From the NCBI RefSeq assembly GCF_013030985.1, contig NZ_WPYP01000008.1:186001-250000 (forward strand): a DNA stretch of 64,000 bases. The letters run 5' to 3'. This DNA comes from Ruegeria arenilitoris. Its GTDB lineage: Bacteria > Pseudomonadota > Alphaproteobacteria > Rhodobacterales > Rhodobacteraceae. This document shows positions 1 to 8,803 of this stretch, piece after piece. The position numbers were made by a program, and so were the translations under genes. The notes under the pieces are model-generated. The model saw nothing but the letters and a program-made list of their open reading frames with translations. It was not told where the DNA came from and ran no database searches. Every line of letters starts with the position of its first letter. Position 1 is the stretch's first letter.

Positions 1-87
1 CCATGGGATCGGGTTGATATCGGGTTACATCGCGCTAAGCCTGCGCTTGCCCGGATTTCCACTCACAATCTTGTGAACGCAGGGCGC

Positions 88-627
88 TTACAGCCCTTCG
101 AACTCGCACAGAATATGTACGTCCATACCCATCTCCTCCAGCACCTTGCTACCGCCCAGTTCCGGAAGGTCGATGATGAAGGAACACGAGACGATCTCAC
201 CGCCCAGCCGTTCGATCAGCTTGATCCCGGCGGCGGCGGTGCCTCCGGTGGCCAGCAGGTCATCGACCACAAGGATTTTCTCGCCCGGCTGAATGGCGTC
301 GTCGTGGATCTCAACGATGGCCTCGCCATATTCCAGCTTGTAGTCTTGGCTGATGGTGGTGCCCGGCAGCTTGCCCTTCTTGCGGATCGGGACAAAACCG
401 ACGCTCAGCTGGTGCGCAATCGCGCCACCGAGGATGAAGCCGCGCGCCTCAAGGCCGACAACCTTGTCGATCTGTTCTCCCGCATAGGGGTGCAACATCT
501 GGTCGATTGCCATGCGGAACCCGCGCGGGTCGGCGAACAGGGTGGTGACGTCCCGGAACATGATCCCTTCATGCGGGAAATCAACGATGGTTCGGATGTA
601 ATCCTTGACCGACTTGTTTCTGGACAT
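88..627 (-). CDS. apt: adenine phosphoribosyltransferase
   Basis: Cytosolic purine-salvage enzyme converting adenine and PRPP to AMP and pyrophosphate. The 179-aa product has the usual family length. The PRPP-binding loop ([13 protein letters not shown]) lies near residues 118-130, and the substrate segment [11 protein letters not shown] is at about 58-68. I chose the ATG at 625-627, because it is preceded by GAGGGG and gives the standard N-terminus [10 protein letters not shown]; an upstream in-frame start at 672 would add 15 atypical residues. No partner gene lies beside it. The window's first 87 bases are only its 3' flank. Confidence 0.96.
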   Translation of the reverse strand: MSRNKSVKDYIRTIVDFPHEGIMFRDVTTLFADPRGFRMAIDQMLHPYAGEQIDKVVGLEARGFILGGAIAHQLSVGFVPIRKKGKLPGTTISQDYKLEYGEAIVEIHDDAIQPGEKILVVDDLLATGGTAAAGIKLIERLGGEIVSCSFIIDLPELGGSKVLEEMGMDVHILCEFEGL

Positions 628-891
628 GGCCAACCCCTCTGGCGTCAAAACACGCGGGCGTGTTTGGCCCATTGGGGTCAGCCTTGCAAGGAAAGATTAC
701 CGCCGCCTCACTTGCGACGTTGCGAAACAGAGTTCGGCAAGCTTTTGTACCGATAGAGCGCGGCAGGCAGCCACGACAGATGCGGTTTGCGCCAGTTGCG
801 CTGGTCTCGCAAAAGAAATGCCTGAGCAGCATGAAGGTTCATTGCCATGATCCTTTTTTATTGTTAGGTGCTCGATATCTACAACTTCTAT

Positions 892-914
892 GCGATGTAT
901 ATACATTGCATCGC
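892..914. promoter_or_regulatory. 23-bp dyad upstream of the RHH gene (candidate autoregulatory operator)
   Basis: GCGATG and CATCGC arms enclose a perfect 12-bp palindrome, ATGTATATACAT, at 895-906. The element sits 34 bp before the start of the ribbon-helix-helix gene. RHH proteins commonly bind short palindromes in their own promoters, so an operator role is inferred. The rest of the 628-891 stretch, between apt and this site, holds no gene that I can support. Confidence 0.4.
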
Positions 915-947
915 TAATAGAATCAAGTGTTCGACGGGGAAAAGAAC

Positions 948-1121
948 GTGACAAAGAAAGACGGTAAAGGTTCTACCAAGAAAAACAGTCAGTTGGTCTT
1001 GCGTCTGGACAAGGATGAGCGCGACGCTTTTGTCGAACTTTGCAAGGAACTTGATACCTCAGCCGCACGGGAAATCCGCCGGTTCATCCGCAGTTTCATG
1101 AAAGAACACGCCGAGGATTGA
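948..1121 (+). CDS. small ribbon-helix-helix (Arc/MetJ-like) protein
   Basis: A 57-aa basic protein. A lysine-rich N-terminus (residues 1-15) precedes a beta strand QLVLRLDKDERDAF and two helices ending IRRFIRSFMKEHAED, which is the Arc-type ribbon-helix-helix layout. The GTG at 948 is preferred because GGGGA lies 7-8 nt upstream; an in-frame GTG at 927 lacks a comparable site. Likely a DNA-binding dimer. No toxin gene follows (the next gene is an opposed LysE exporter), so an antitoxin role is not supported. The dyad just upstream suggests autoregulation. Confidence 0.65.
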   Translation: MTKKDGKGSTKKNSQLVLRLDKDERDAFVELCKELDTSAAREIRRFIRSFMKEHAED

Positions 1122-1124
1122 TCG

Positions 1125-1754
1125 TCAGGCCGGGCGGCGCAGGACGGCGGTCGCAACCCCCATTCCGATCAGAGTCAGCCCTCCGAACCGAGTCATCGCA
1201 GTGATGACACCGACCCGCCCGATCATTTGGCGCAGCCTGTCGGCCAGCAGTGCGTAGGCCAGCGCGTTCAGCCAGGCGAGGCCGACGAATGTTGCAATCA
1301 GGATGGCGAATTGCGGGCCCAAGGGTTCCGCCGGGCGCAGGAATTGTGGAACGAAGGCAATGAAGAATGCGATGGATTTCGGGTTTAGCGCGGTGACGGC
1401 GCCGGCGTGGCCAAAGACGCTGCGGGCGGTGACATCGCGCCCGGTTTCCACTGTCTGCAACCCGCCCGAGGGCGCGCTGCGCAGCAATTTGATGCCCAGC
1501 CACACCAGATAGGCGGCGCCCACCCATTTCAGCACGGAAAACAGCGTCGCCGAGGCCAGTACCAGCGCGCCCAAGCCCAGCAACGACGCGGTCATGGCTA
1601 CCAGATCCCCCACCGCGACCCCGGTGGCCGAGGCCACGGCAACGCTGCGCCCTTTTGACAGTGCATAGCTGAGCACCAGCAAAACGGTCGGGCCGGGGAT
1701 CAGCAGCAAGGCGGTTGATGCGGCCACAAAGGCCAGCCAAAGGTCGATGGACAT
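1125..1754 (-). CDS. LysE/RhtB family amino-acid exporter
   Basis: A 209-aa inner-membrane protein with about six hydrophobic segments. It has the family N-terminus, which contains LLLIPGPTVLLVLSYALSKG (about residues 16-35), and a conserved mid-segment LKWVGAAYLVWLGIKLLRS. LysE/RhtB proteins export amino acids or homoserine lactones; the substrate here cannot be told. AGGAA precedes the ATG. It converges with the RHH gene, with a 3-bp gap between stops. Confidence 0.9.
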   Translation of the reverse strand: MSIDLWLAFVAASTALLLIPGPTVLLVLSYALSKGRSVAVASATGVAVGDLVAMTASLLGLGALVLASATLFSVLKWVGAAYLVWLGIKLLRSAPSGGLQTVETGRDVTARSVFGHAGAVTALNPKSIAFFIAFVPQFLRPAEPLGPQFAILIATFVGLAWLNALAYALLADRLRQMIGRVGVITAMTRFGGLTLIGMGVATAVLRRPA

Positions 1755-2003
1755 GGGGGTTCCTGTGTTTCTTTCCTCACCAAGCCCCGACGCGGCGGTA
1801 AGGTCAAGCCTTTCGTGGATGGCTCAGGCGTCTGCTTCAGGTGAACTCACAGAAAGGATCAGGGCGCGTGTCCCGATGGGCTGCCCCCCAAAAAAGGCGC
1901 CCGGCCTGTGCAGGTTAAAGATTGAATTAAGGCTTGTGCATCTTCCTTGAAACACGCACCCGGCTTCCCAACCTAAGAGACACGAGGGGATCGGAGGCGA
2001 AAA

Positions 2004-2876
2004 ATGGCGCAAGTACAACCGGATCACATCGGAATGTTTTCAAAACCCGCCCGGTCGAGAGCATGGCCGGTAAGGCGTGTATTGATCCTCTTGTTCCTGA
2101 TCGGGGGCGCGCTATACGCCGGGATACTTGGGTATATGTACGCAAACCAGAACGCGCTGCTGTACAAACCGTCCGGGGAACTGCCCGACCCCAAGGCCGT
2201 TGGGCTGGCCGATGTGGATGTGATCACGGTCCCCATGTCCGACGGCGTGGTGCTGACCGCATGGTCCGCTCCGCCAGCCATCGAGGACGCGCCGACGGTT
2301 CTGTTCTTTCATGGTCAAAGCGGCAATCTGGGCGACCGGGCCGATCGTATGCGTGAGATCCTCAACACCGGTTTTGGCCTGCTTGCGCCCAGCTATCGCG
2401 GTTTTCCGGGCAGCGGGGGCGAGCCCTCGGAACTGGCGCTGATCTCGGATGGGGTGCAGTTGTTCGACCGGCTGGAGGCTGAAGGCGCGGACATTGTCCT
2501 GCACGGCCAAAGCCTTGGAACGGGTGTTGCGGCTGCGGTGGCCGAAGAGCGCCCCACCGCGCAGTTGCTGGTGCTGGAAGCGCCGTTTACCGCCACCGTG
2601 GATGTGGCGGCCGAACGCTATCCGTTTCTGCCAGTCTCGGCCCTGATGAAGGATCAGTTTGCCACCCGTGACTTGATAGACAGCATTACCGTGCCGACCC
2701 TGATCTTCCACGGGACCGAAGACGAGACCATCCCGCTGCATCACGGTAAGGCGCTGGCAGAGATGTCAGGGGACGCCGCTCAGTTGCACGTTATCCCCGG
2801 GGGAACCCATAACGACCTGTGGTCGCATGGGCTCTGGGCCGAGGTACAAAGCGCGCTGGGGCAACAGCAGGATTAG
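2004..2876 (+). CDS. membrane-anchored alpha/beta hydrolase (BEM46/ABHD13-like)
   Basis: A 290-aa protein with one N-terminal membrane segment (about residues 26-46, RVLILLFLIGGALYAG) followed by a hydrolase domain that should face the periplasm. It has the oxyanion motif FFHGQSGN, the nucleophile elbow HGQSLGTGVA, the acid HGTEDETIP and the histidine GGTHNDLW. Substrate unknown; the family includes acyl-thioesterase and lipase-like enzymes. GGAGG lies upstream of the ATG. The stop overlaps the convergent mtnP stop by 4 bp. Confidence 0.85.
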   Translation: MAQVQPDHIGMFSKPARSRAWPVRRVLILLFLIGGALYAGILGYMYANQNALLYKPSGELPDPKAVGLADVDVITVPMSDGVVLTAWSAPPAIEDAPTVLFFHGQSGNLGDRADRMREILNTGFGLLAPSYRGFPGSGGEPSELALISDGVQLFDRLEAEGADIVLHGQSLGTGVAAAVAEERPTAQLLVLEAPFTATVDVAAERYPFLPVSALMKDQFATRDLIDSITVPTLIFHGTEDETIPLHHGKALAEMSGDAAQLHVIPGGTHNDLWSHGLWAEVQSALGQQQD

Positions 2877-3745
2877 AGAATCCGACCGGCAACCGCATCC
2901 AGTTTGGCCAGCAAAGCCGGGTCGCGCTTTTCCGGCGCAGTCAGGATAGCATATTCCAGTGCCCGGTCGCAGCCATGGGGGCAGGGCGCGCGCTCAGCCC
3001 CCAGCAGATCGGGCAGGCCTTTGATCAGCGCGCGGCCTTTCTCGGCATTGCCGGTCAGGGTAGCGATGATGGCGGTCACGTCGACCTCTCCGTGGTCCGG
3101 ATGCCAGCTGTCGTAATCGGTGACCATGGCGATCGAGGCATAACAAAGCTCGGCCTCGCGGGCGAGTTTCGCCTCGGGCATGTTGGTCATGCCGATCACA
3201 TCGCAGCCCCATTGTTCGCGATACATCTTGGACTCAGCCAAGGACGAGAACTGCGGTCCTTCCATAGCCAGATAGGTTCCGCCGCGGTGAATGGTGATAC
3301 CCGCCGCCTTGCCCGCGGTTTCACAGGCGTCCGACAGACGTGGGCAGGTTGGATGGGCGACGCTGACATGGGCCACGCACCCGGTGCCGAAAAAGCTCTT
3401 TTCACGCGCGAACGTCCGGTCGATGAACTGATCGACGATCACGAAATCCCCCGGCGCCATATGCTCGCGGAACGACCCGCAGGCCGAAACCGAGATCACA
3501 TCTGTCACCCCCAGCCGCTTCAGCGCGTCGATATTGGCGCGATAGGGGACTTCGGTCGGCGAATGCACATGCCCGCGCCCGTGGCGGGGCAGGAAGGCCA
3601 TGCCCACGCCGTTCAGCGATCCGGTCAGGATCTGATCCGACGGATCGCCCCAGGGCGTTTCCACCGTCACCCATTCCGCATTCTCCAGCCCGTCGATCTC
3701 ATATATGCCTGATCCGCCGATGATGGCGATTTTGGTCTGGGTCAT
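2873..3745 (-). CDS. mtnP: S-methyl-5'-thioadenosine phosphorylase
   Basis: Phosphorolysis of methylthioadenosine to adenine and methylthioribose-1-phosphate in methionine salvage and polyamine by-product recycling. The 290-aa product begins with IAIIGGSGIYEIDGLEN and has PNP-family motifs FLPRHGRGH, the PYRANIDALK segment and the substrate site AMEGPQFSSLAES, continuing to CDVIGMTNMPEAKLAREAE. The ATG at 3745 follows GGAGAGC, so it is preferred to the one five codons upstream. The adenine released would feed apt, which is in the same window but not the same operon. Confidence 0.95.
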   Translation of the reverse strand: MTQTKIAIIGGSGIYEIDGLENAEWVTVETPWGDPSDQILTGSLNGVGMAFLPRHGRGHVHSPTEVPYRANIDALKRLGVTDVISVSACGSFREHMAPGDFVIVDQFIDRTFAREKSFFGTGCVAHVSVAHPTCPRLSDACETAGKAAGITIHRGGTYLAMEGPQFSSLAESKMYREQWGCDVIGMTNMPEAKLAREAELCYASIAMVTDYDSWHPDHGEVDVTAIIATLTGNAEKGRALIKGLPDLLGAERAPCPHGCDRALEYAILTAPEKRDPALLAKLDAVAGRIL

Positions 3746-3952
3746 GGCTGCTCTCCGCATGAAAAAAATCCGTTGAGGAATTTCTGCGGGGCGACAGAGG
3801 ATTTGGCAAGTGGCTTCAACGGTTTGTGTTGGGCGCTGGTCCGGTATGCGTCTGGTGCATATCAGGGTCCCGCCTGACGCGGTATCTCAGGTGGGGTTTG
3901 ACCGCTAAAAGGCCCCTTTCGCGCGAACAAAACAGACCGACAGGACCGTCCC

Positions 3953-5587
3953 ATGCCCCGAGCCATGCTGGCAAGCTTTGCCAATCGTATTGCCAAACCC
4001 GACTTGCGTTGGGTTCCAGACGAGGGGCTGACTGTTTCGCGCCTGCGGATCGAGCTGTTGTCCGGTCTGACCGTGGCGTTGGCACTGGTGCCCGAAGCAG
4101 TGGCCTTTGCCTTTGTTGCCGGGGTGCATCCGCTGGTTGGTTTGTATGCGGCTTTCATGGTTGGTCTGATTACCGCACTGATCGGTGGTCGTCCGGGCAT
4201 GATCTCGGGCGCAACCGGGGCGCTGGCCGTAGTGATGGTGGCGCTGGTCGCTGAACATGGGGTCGAATATCTGTTCGCAACCGTAGTGCTGATGGGCATC
4301 CTGCAACTGATAGCCGGGGCCATGCATTGGGGACGGTTTATCCGTCTGGTGCCGCATCCGGTGATGCTGGGCTTTGTGAACGGTCTGGCGATCGTGATTT
4401 TTCTGGCCCAGATGGGGCAGTTCAAAGTGCCGGGCACCATGGAAAACACCGGCCACGGCGTTGGCGGGGGCGAGTGGCTCTCGGGTCTGCAGCTTTACAC
4501 GATGCTGGGGCTGGTGGCGCTGACCATGGCGGTGATCTGGGTCATGCCGCGTATCACGCGCATCGTTCCTGCACCTCTGGCGGGTATTCTGGTTGTGGCC
4601 GCGCTTGTGATCGGCTTTGGGCTTGACGTGCCACGCGTCGGCGATCTGGCTTCGATTGAGGGTGGGCTGCCCGCGTTCCACATTCCGATGGTGCCGCTGA
4701 ATTGGGAAACCTTGGAAATCATTTTGCCCTACGCCGTTATCCTGGCCGCAATCGGCCTGATTGAATCCTTGCTGACTCTGAACCTTGTGGGTGAAATCAC
4801 CGGCAAGCGCGGCGGAGCCTCGCAAGAGTGTATCGCGCAGGGCGTCGCAAACGTGGCCACCGGTTTCTTTGGCGGTATGGGCGGTTGTGCGATGATCGGG
4901 CAATCGATGATCAACGTGAAATCCGGCGGCCGTACGCGCATTGCTGGCATCGCGGCGGCGCTGTTCCTGCTGATCTTCATCCTGTTCGCCTCGCCCCTGA
5001 TCGAACAAATCCCGCTGGCCGCGCTTGTCGGAGTGATGTTCATGGTGGTCATCGGGACCTTTGCCTGGAACTCGTTCAAAATCCTGCGCAAAGTGCCGCT
5101 GACCGACGCTTTCGTGATCGTACTGGTCACCGTTGTGACCGTGATGGAGGACCTTGCGGTTGCCGTCGTCGTCGGCGTCATCGTCTCGGCGTTGGCTTAT
5201 GCGTGGAACAATGCCAAGCGTATTCACGCTGTCACGCGTGAGTCGTCCACGGAAGAGGGCGCAAAGGTCTATGAGATCGAAGGGCCGTTGTTCTTTGGTT
5301 CGTCCGAGGGGTTTGTCGAACTGTTCGATGTGCCGAACGACCCCGATACAGTGATTGTGGACTTTGCCGAAAGCCGTGTTGTCGACCAGTCGGCCCTGCA
5401 AGCCATCGAAAACATCGCCGCCAAATACGAGGCTGCGGGTAAGCGTGTGATGTTGCGCCACCTCAGCCGTGATTGCCACAAGCTGCTGAACAAGGCTGGC
5501 CATCTGATGGTCGACAGTGATGACGATCCGGATTACGAGCTGGCCGTCGACTATTCAGTCCGCACCGGTATCCTCGGCGGTCACTGA
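3953..5587 (+). CDS. SulP-family inorganic anion transporter with STAS domain
   Basis: A 544-aa inner-membrane carrier. A signature segment starting LSGLTVALALVPEAVAFAF (about residues 35-53) opens a long hydrophobic region of 10 or more segments to about residue 430. A C-terminal cytoplasmic STAS domain (YEIEGPLFFGSSEGF to about 540) contains VDFAESRVVDQSALQAI. SulP members carry sulfate, bicarbonate or other anions; the substrate is undetermined. Monocistronic, ending in the hairpin repeat at 5611-5710. Confidence 0.92.
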   Translation: MPRAMLASFANRIAKPDLRWVPDEGLTVSRLRIELLSGLTVALALVPEAVAFAFVAGVHPLVGLYAAFMVGLITALIGGRPGMISGATGALAVVMVALVAEHGVEYLFATVVLMGILQLIAGAMHWGRFIRLVPHPVMLGFVNGLAIVIFLAQMGQFKVPGTMENTGHGVGGGEWLSGLQLYTMLGLVALTMAVIWVMPRITRIVPAPLAGILVVAALVIGFGLDVPRVGDLASIEGGLPAFHIPMVPLNWETLEIILPYAVILAAIGLIESLLTLNLVGEITGKRGGASQECIAQGVANVATGFFGGMGGCAMIGQSMINVKSGGRTRIAGIAAALFLLIFILFASPLIEQIPLAALVGVMFMVVIGTFAWNSFKILRKVPLTDAFVIVLVTVVTVMEDLAVAVVVGVIVSALAYAWNNAKRIHAVTRESSTEEGAKVYEIEGPLFFGSSEGFVELFDVPNDPDTVIVDFAESRVVDQSALQAIENIAAKYEAAGKRVMLRHLSRDCHKLLNKAGHLMVDSDDDPDYELAVDYSVRTGILGGH

Positions 5588-5610
5588 TTTATGCGAGGCT
5601 TTGCCTCGCG

Positions 5611-5710
5611 CTCCGAGGTATTTGGAGCCAGATGAATAAAGGATCCCTGCTTCATCTGGCCGAAAATACGTCGGGGGAGTCGCCCGACGGGTGGCGGGGG
5701 CAGCGCCCCC
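5611..5710. repeat. composite intergenic hairpin repeat, copy 1 (likely bidirectional terminator)
   Basis: Between two convergent genes. The left arm (5611-5636) and TTCATCTGGCCGAAAATAC (5651-5669) form an inverted repeat; the right arm continues into TCGGGGG. A second hairpin follows at 5696-5710, GGGGGC-AGC-GCCCCC. The same modules recur at 18770-18837. A terminator role is inferred from position and structure. Confidence 0.7.
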
Positions 5711-5719
5711 AAAGGCAGG

Positions 5720-6325
5720 TCAATCGTCTGGACGGCTCAGTGAAAATAACTCGGTGACAATCGAGTAGTCCCGATACCCAAGCCGTGCCAGCGGCTGGAA
5801 GGTTGTGACGTCGAAAACTCCGTCCTTCAGACAATCGTCGCGCAGGTGAACGCCGGTGACTTCGCCGAATACGACCCGATTTGACACGCCCGGCAGAGTA
5901 ACGATCTGCGTCAGCTTGCATTCCAGTGCGGCCGGAGCGCCTTCGACTCGGGCGCAAGAGATAGTCTCGCATTCAACCGGTGTCAGACCGGCGTGTTCGA
6001 ATTCGTCGTGATGTTTGGGCAGGCCAGCGGAACTGGCATTCATCGCATCCCGGTGCGCGTGGGCAACCACGTTTACGCAGAACACGCCGGTCGCCTCGAT
6101 ATTCGACACACTGTCCTTGCCGCTGTCCTGGTCGTGCTTGGTACCAGTTGACGCGAACATCACTTGCGGCGGCGTGTAGGCGACACCGTTGAAAAAGGAA
6201 TAAGGGGCCAGATTGTTGATCCCGTCCGGGCTGCGGGTGGAAATCCAGCCGATCGGGCGGGGGGTGATAACGGCGTTGAAGGGGTTGTGCGGCAGGCCGT
6301 GGCCGTCTTCGGGGCGGTAGAACAT
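5720..6325 (-). CDS. flavin reductase-like (FMN-binding) domain protein
   Basis: A 201-aa protein of the split-barrel flavin reductase family. It starts MFYRPEDGHGLPHNPFNAVI and has the family block PRPIGWISTRSPDGINNLAP, then PPQVMFAST and GVFCVNVVAHAHRDAMN. Such proteins bind FMN and act as flavin reductases or unknown oxidoreductases. The ATG at 6325 follows GGAG; the longer open frame upstream is antisense to the GNAT gene and is not credible. It is divergent from that gene. Confidence 0.88.
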   Translation of the reverse strand: MFYRPEDGHGLPHNPFNAVITPRPIGWISTRSPDGINNLAPYSFFNGVAYTPPQVMFASTGTKHDQDSGKDSVSNIEATGVFCVNVVAHAHRDAMNASSAGLPKHHDEFEHAGLTPVECETISCARVEGAPAALECKLTQIVTLPGVSNRVVFGEVTGVHLRDDCLKDGVFDVTTFQPLARLGYRDYSIVTELFSLSRPDD

Positions 6326-6397
6326 CTGATCTCCAAGCGTTTGCTCAAGCCGTACCGAAGTGCTAGGGCGAATGCCAGCAAGGAAAAGAGGGCCGGG

Positions 6398-6892
6398 GTG
6401 CAGCAGTTCGGGATCAGGCCGGAAGAGCCGGAGGATTGGTGGGAGGTCGAAGCCCTCTATGACCTGTGCTTTGCGCCGGGGCGCGAGGCGCTGTCTTCTT
6501 ATCGTCTGCGCGATGATGTGCCGCCTGTTTCGGGCCTGTCTCTGGTGGCGCGCGATGGGCAGGGTATTCTTGCGGGGGCGATCCGGTTCTGGCCGGTACA
6601 TGTTGGTGAACATGATGTGCTTCTGCTGGGGCCGGTGGCCGTGCACCCCACCCATCAGGGCGAGGGACTGGGTGGATTTCTGATCCACGAAGGCATTGAA
6701 GCTGGCCGCTCGTTGGGGTGGGATCGCGTCATGTTGGTCGGTGATGCGCCCTATTACGCCCGGTTTGGGTTTTCCCGCCTCAGCGGAGTAGAGATGCCGC
6801 CGCCCACCAACCCGGATCGTGTTCTGGGGCTGGAATTGTCGCCCGGCGTTTGGGAGGGCGTTCATGGTTTGGTGACCCCCTGGAGCCGCTGA
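6398..6892 (+). CDS. GNAT family N-acetyltransferase
   Basis: A 164-aa single-domain acetyltransferase. The acetyl-CoA-binding core is LGPVAVHPTHQGEGLGGFLI (about residues 85-104), and APYYARFGFSRL is the typical beta6-beta7 end. The start is taken at GTG 6398, because AGAGGG lies just upstream and no in-frame ATG exists in the non-overlapping part. Substrate unknown. Transcribed away from the flavin reductase gene. Confidence 0.85.
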   Translation: MQQFGIRPEEPEDWWEVEALYDLCFAPGREALSSYRLRDDVPPVSGLSLVARDGQGILAGAIRFWPVHVGEHDVLLLGPVAVHPTHQGEGLGGFLIHEGIEAGRSLGWDRVMLVGDAPYYARFGFSRLSGVEMPPPTNPDRVLGLELSPGVWEGVHGLVTPWSR

Positions 6893-6945
6893 GCTATTGA
6901 AACGTCGGCCTTAAATCCCGATGTCTAAAGGGCAGGAGGGTGTTT

Positions 6946-7689
6946 ATGCAGGACGTGGTTCTTGTCGAAAAACTGGATGCCGAGGCCGAACTGGACCGTT
7001 TGGCCGGGTATTACAGGTCCGCCGGAGGGCCGGGTGTCAAACTGTTGAACAGTCTGGGCGGGTCGGCTGAATCTTTGCTGGATCAGTTGCCCGATCCGAT
7101 CAGGCAGGGTCTGACCGGTGCGACGGAACAGGCCCTGTGGCTGGCGATGCACGCGGCAGAAGGGTCACGGCGAGCCGTTCCTGATCAGCGCCCTTGGGTC
7201 AACACGGCGGTGACCACTGCCATGGGCGCGGCAGGGGGCTTGGGCGGTGTTTCCACCGCTCTGATGGAGCTACCGGCGACCACTGCGATGCTGTTGCGTT
7301 CCATACAGGGGGCCGCGGCGCGCGAGGGGTTTGACCCATCCGAGGAAGGCGTGAAATTCGACTGCGTGCGCGTTCTGTCGGCGGCCGGGCCTTTGTCCAA
7401 TGACGATGGCGCCGATCTTGGGTTCTTTTCCGTTAGGCTGACACTGACTGGACCGGCCATGCAAAAGCTGGTCGCGGCAGTTGCTCCTCGCCTGTCTGTC
7501 GTGCTGGGGCAGAAACTGGCGGCGCAGTCCGTGCCGGTGCTGGGGGCGATTGCCGGGGGCAGCACCAACTATGTCTATACGCGCTATTACCAGCAGATCG
7601 CCCGTGTGCATTTTGGCCTGCGGCGATTGGCGATTGATGCCGATATTCCGCATGATGATCTGGTGCGAAAACTGACGGCGCGTATGTGA
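6946..7689 (+). CDS. EcsC family protein
   Basis: A 247-aa protein recognised by the EcsC pattern: an amphipathic N-terminal helix region, a glycine/alanine-rich stretch NTAVTTAMGAAGGLGGVSTA (about 84-103), ELPATTAMLLRSIQ, and a C-terminal VPVLGAIAGGSTNYVYTRYY. The family's biochemical role is unclear; in Bacillus EcsC is linked to an ABC transporter, which is not present here. AGGAGG at 6934-6939 favours the ATG at 6946 over GTG 6940. Confidence 0.8.
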   Translation: MQDVVLVEKLDAEAELDRLAGYYRSAGGPGVKLLNSLGGSAESLLDQLPDPIRQGLTGATEQALWLAMHAAEGSRRAVPDQRPWVNTAVTTAMGAAGGLGGVSTALMELPATTAMLLRSIQGAAAREGFDPSEEGVKFDCVRVLSAAGPLSNDDGADLGFFSVRLTLTGPAMQKLVAAVAPRLSVVLGQKLAAQSVPVLGAIAGGSTNYVYTRYYQQIARVHFGLRRLAIDADIPHDDLVRKLTARM

Positions 7690-7690
7690 C

Positions 7691-7708
7691 CCAAGCCCAA
7701 GGGCTTGG
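7691..7708. terminator. hairpin after the EcsC gene
   Basis: A perfect 8-bp inverted repeat, CCAAGCCC-AA-GGGCTTGG, starts two bases after the EcsC stop codon. It is followed by an A-rich, not T-rich, run, so it may be a processing or stability hairpin rather than an intrinsic terminator. Confidence 0.35.
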
Positions 7709-7808
7709 AGAAAAACGCCTTATATGGTATCCGTTATCTGAGGGCCCGCTAAATAAGCAAAAAAACTGCGGGAAAATAGGCAAGGATTCCAATTGAAAGG
7801 CGGTCAGC

Positions 7809-8273
7809 GTGATTGACGCCAGACTTGCGCCATATGTTTCGCGAAAGTCCCGGCATCTGCCGGTGCGGCAGCAATCGGCCGCGCTATGCTATCGCATCGA
7901 AAAGGGGCGTTCCGAAGTTTTGCTGATCACCACACGTAAATCCCATCGCTGGATCATTCCCAAGGGATGGCTGATCGACGGTCTGACCCCGTCCGAGACG
8001 GCCCGCCAGGAAGCTTGGGAAGAAGCCGGTATTCGCGGTCTGTGCGACACGAAAACGATGGGGCGGTTCCATTACCAGAAATTCCGCCCCAAAAAGGGGC
8101 CTGTACTGTGCGCCGTGGATGTATTTCCCCTATTGGTGCAATCCGTCTCGTCGCGGTTTCCCGAATGCGGGCAGCGGGACAGAAAGTGGTTTTCACCGAA
8201 AAAGGCGGCCCAAAAGGTCAATTCCCGCGAATTGGCAATATTGTTACGAAAGCTTGAGCCTGTTAGGCACTGA
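7809..8273 (+). CDS. NUDIX hydrolase (DIPP-like)
   Basis: A 154-aa protein with a NUDIX box, PKGWLIDGLTPSETARQEAW then EEAGI, about residues 51-75. The catalytic EAWEEAG core is intact, while the first Glu of the classic pattern is replaced. The layout resembles diphosphoinositol/Ap-n-A type NUDIX enzymes that hydrolyse nucleoside diphosphate derivatives; the substrate is not determinable. A paralogue with a closely similar box lies at 40690-41148. Confidence 0.85.
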   Translation: MIDARLAPYVSRKSRHLPVRQQSAALCYRIEKGRSEVLLITTRKSHRWIIPKGWLIDGLTPSETARQEAWEEAGIRGLCDTKTMGRFHYQKFRPKKGPVLCAVDVFPLLVQSVSSRFPECGQRDRKWFSPKKAAQKVNSRELAILLRKLEPVRH

Positions 8274-8344
8274 GCTGTCACTGGAGGGGCTTGATCTTGC
8301 CATGTCCCTCGGTATCTATTCGGCAACCGACATTTGGACGGACC

Positions 8345-8800
8345 ATGATTCAGTACGCATTGAAGTGCAGCAACGGCCACACGTTTGACAGTTGGTTCCA
8401 ATCGGCCGCCGCTTACGACAAACTGGCATCCGCGGGCATGGTGACATGCGCGGTGTGCGGATGTTGCGATGTTGAAAAGGCCATCATGACACCACGCGTG
8501 CGTCCTGCTCGCAACGCCGAAGCGCGGCCCTTGGCGCCGATGCCAGAGGCGGACACGATAGATGTGGCGGCCCCGGCGCCCGATGTCGAAAAGGTGCTGA
8601 CCGAGCTGCGCCGTAAGGTCGAAGAGAACTCGGACTATGTCGGTAAGGATTTCGCCAGCGAAGCGCGCAAGATTCACCTGGGAGACGCTCCCGAACGGGC
8701 GATCTATGGTGAGGCCAAGCCGGAAGAGGCTCAGGCCCTAATTGATGATGGGGTGCCGGTGGCTCCGCTGCCGTTTGTTCCCAGCAGAAAGACCAACTGA
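8345..8800 (+). CDS. DUF1178 family protein
   Basis: A 151-aa protein starting MIQYALKCSNGHTFDSWFQS, the DUF1178 signature. A Cys-x-x-x-His plus CAVCGCC cluster in the first 42 residues suggests a zinc-ribbon fold, and the C-terminal half carries the family's HLGDAPERAIYGEAKPEEAQ block. Function unknown. In many alphaproteobacteria it follows a nitrilase-like hydrolase gene; here it follows NUDIX and is 3 bp upstream of the SDR gene, so it is probably co-transcribed with that. Confidence 0.85.
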   Translation: MIQYALKCSNGHTFDSWFQSAAAYDKLASAGMVTCAVCGCCDVEKAIMTPRVRPARNAEARPLAPMPEADTIDVAAPAPDVEKVLTELRRKVEENSDYVGKDFASEARKIHLGDAPERAIYGEAKPEEAQALIDDGVPVAPLPFVPSRKTN

Positions 8801-8803
8801 CCC

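Noticed and set aside
927..1121. Antitoxin assignment for the RHH protein
   Set aside because: No toxin-like gene follows; the next gene is an opposed LysE exporter.
3905..5503. 532-codon open frame antisense to the SulP gene
   Set aside because: Low-complexity His/Gln/Arg composition and full overlap with a clear transporter gene.
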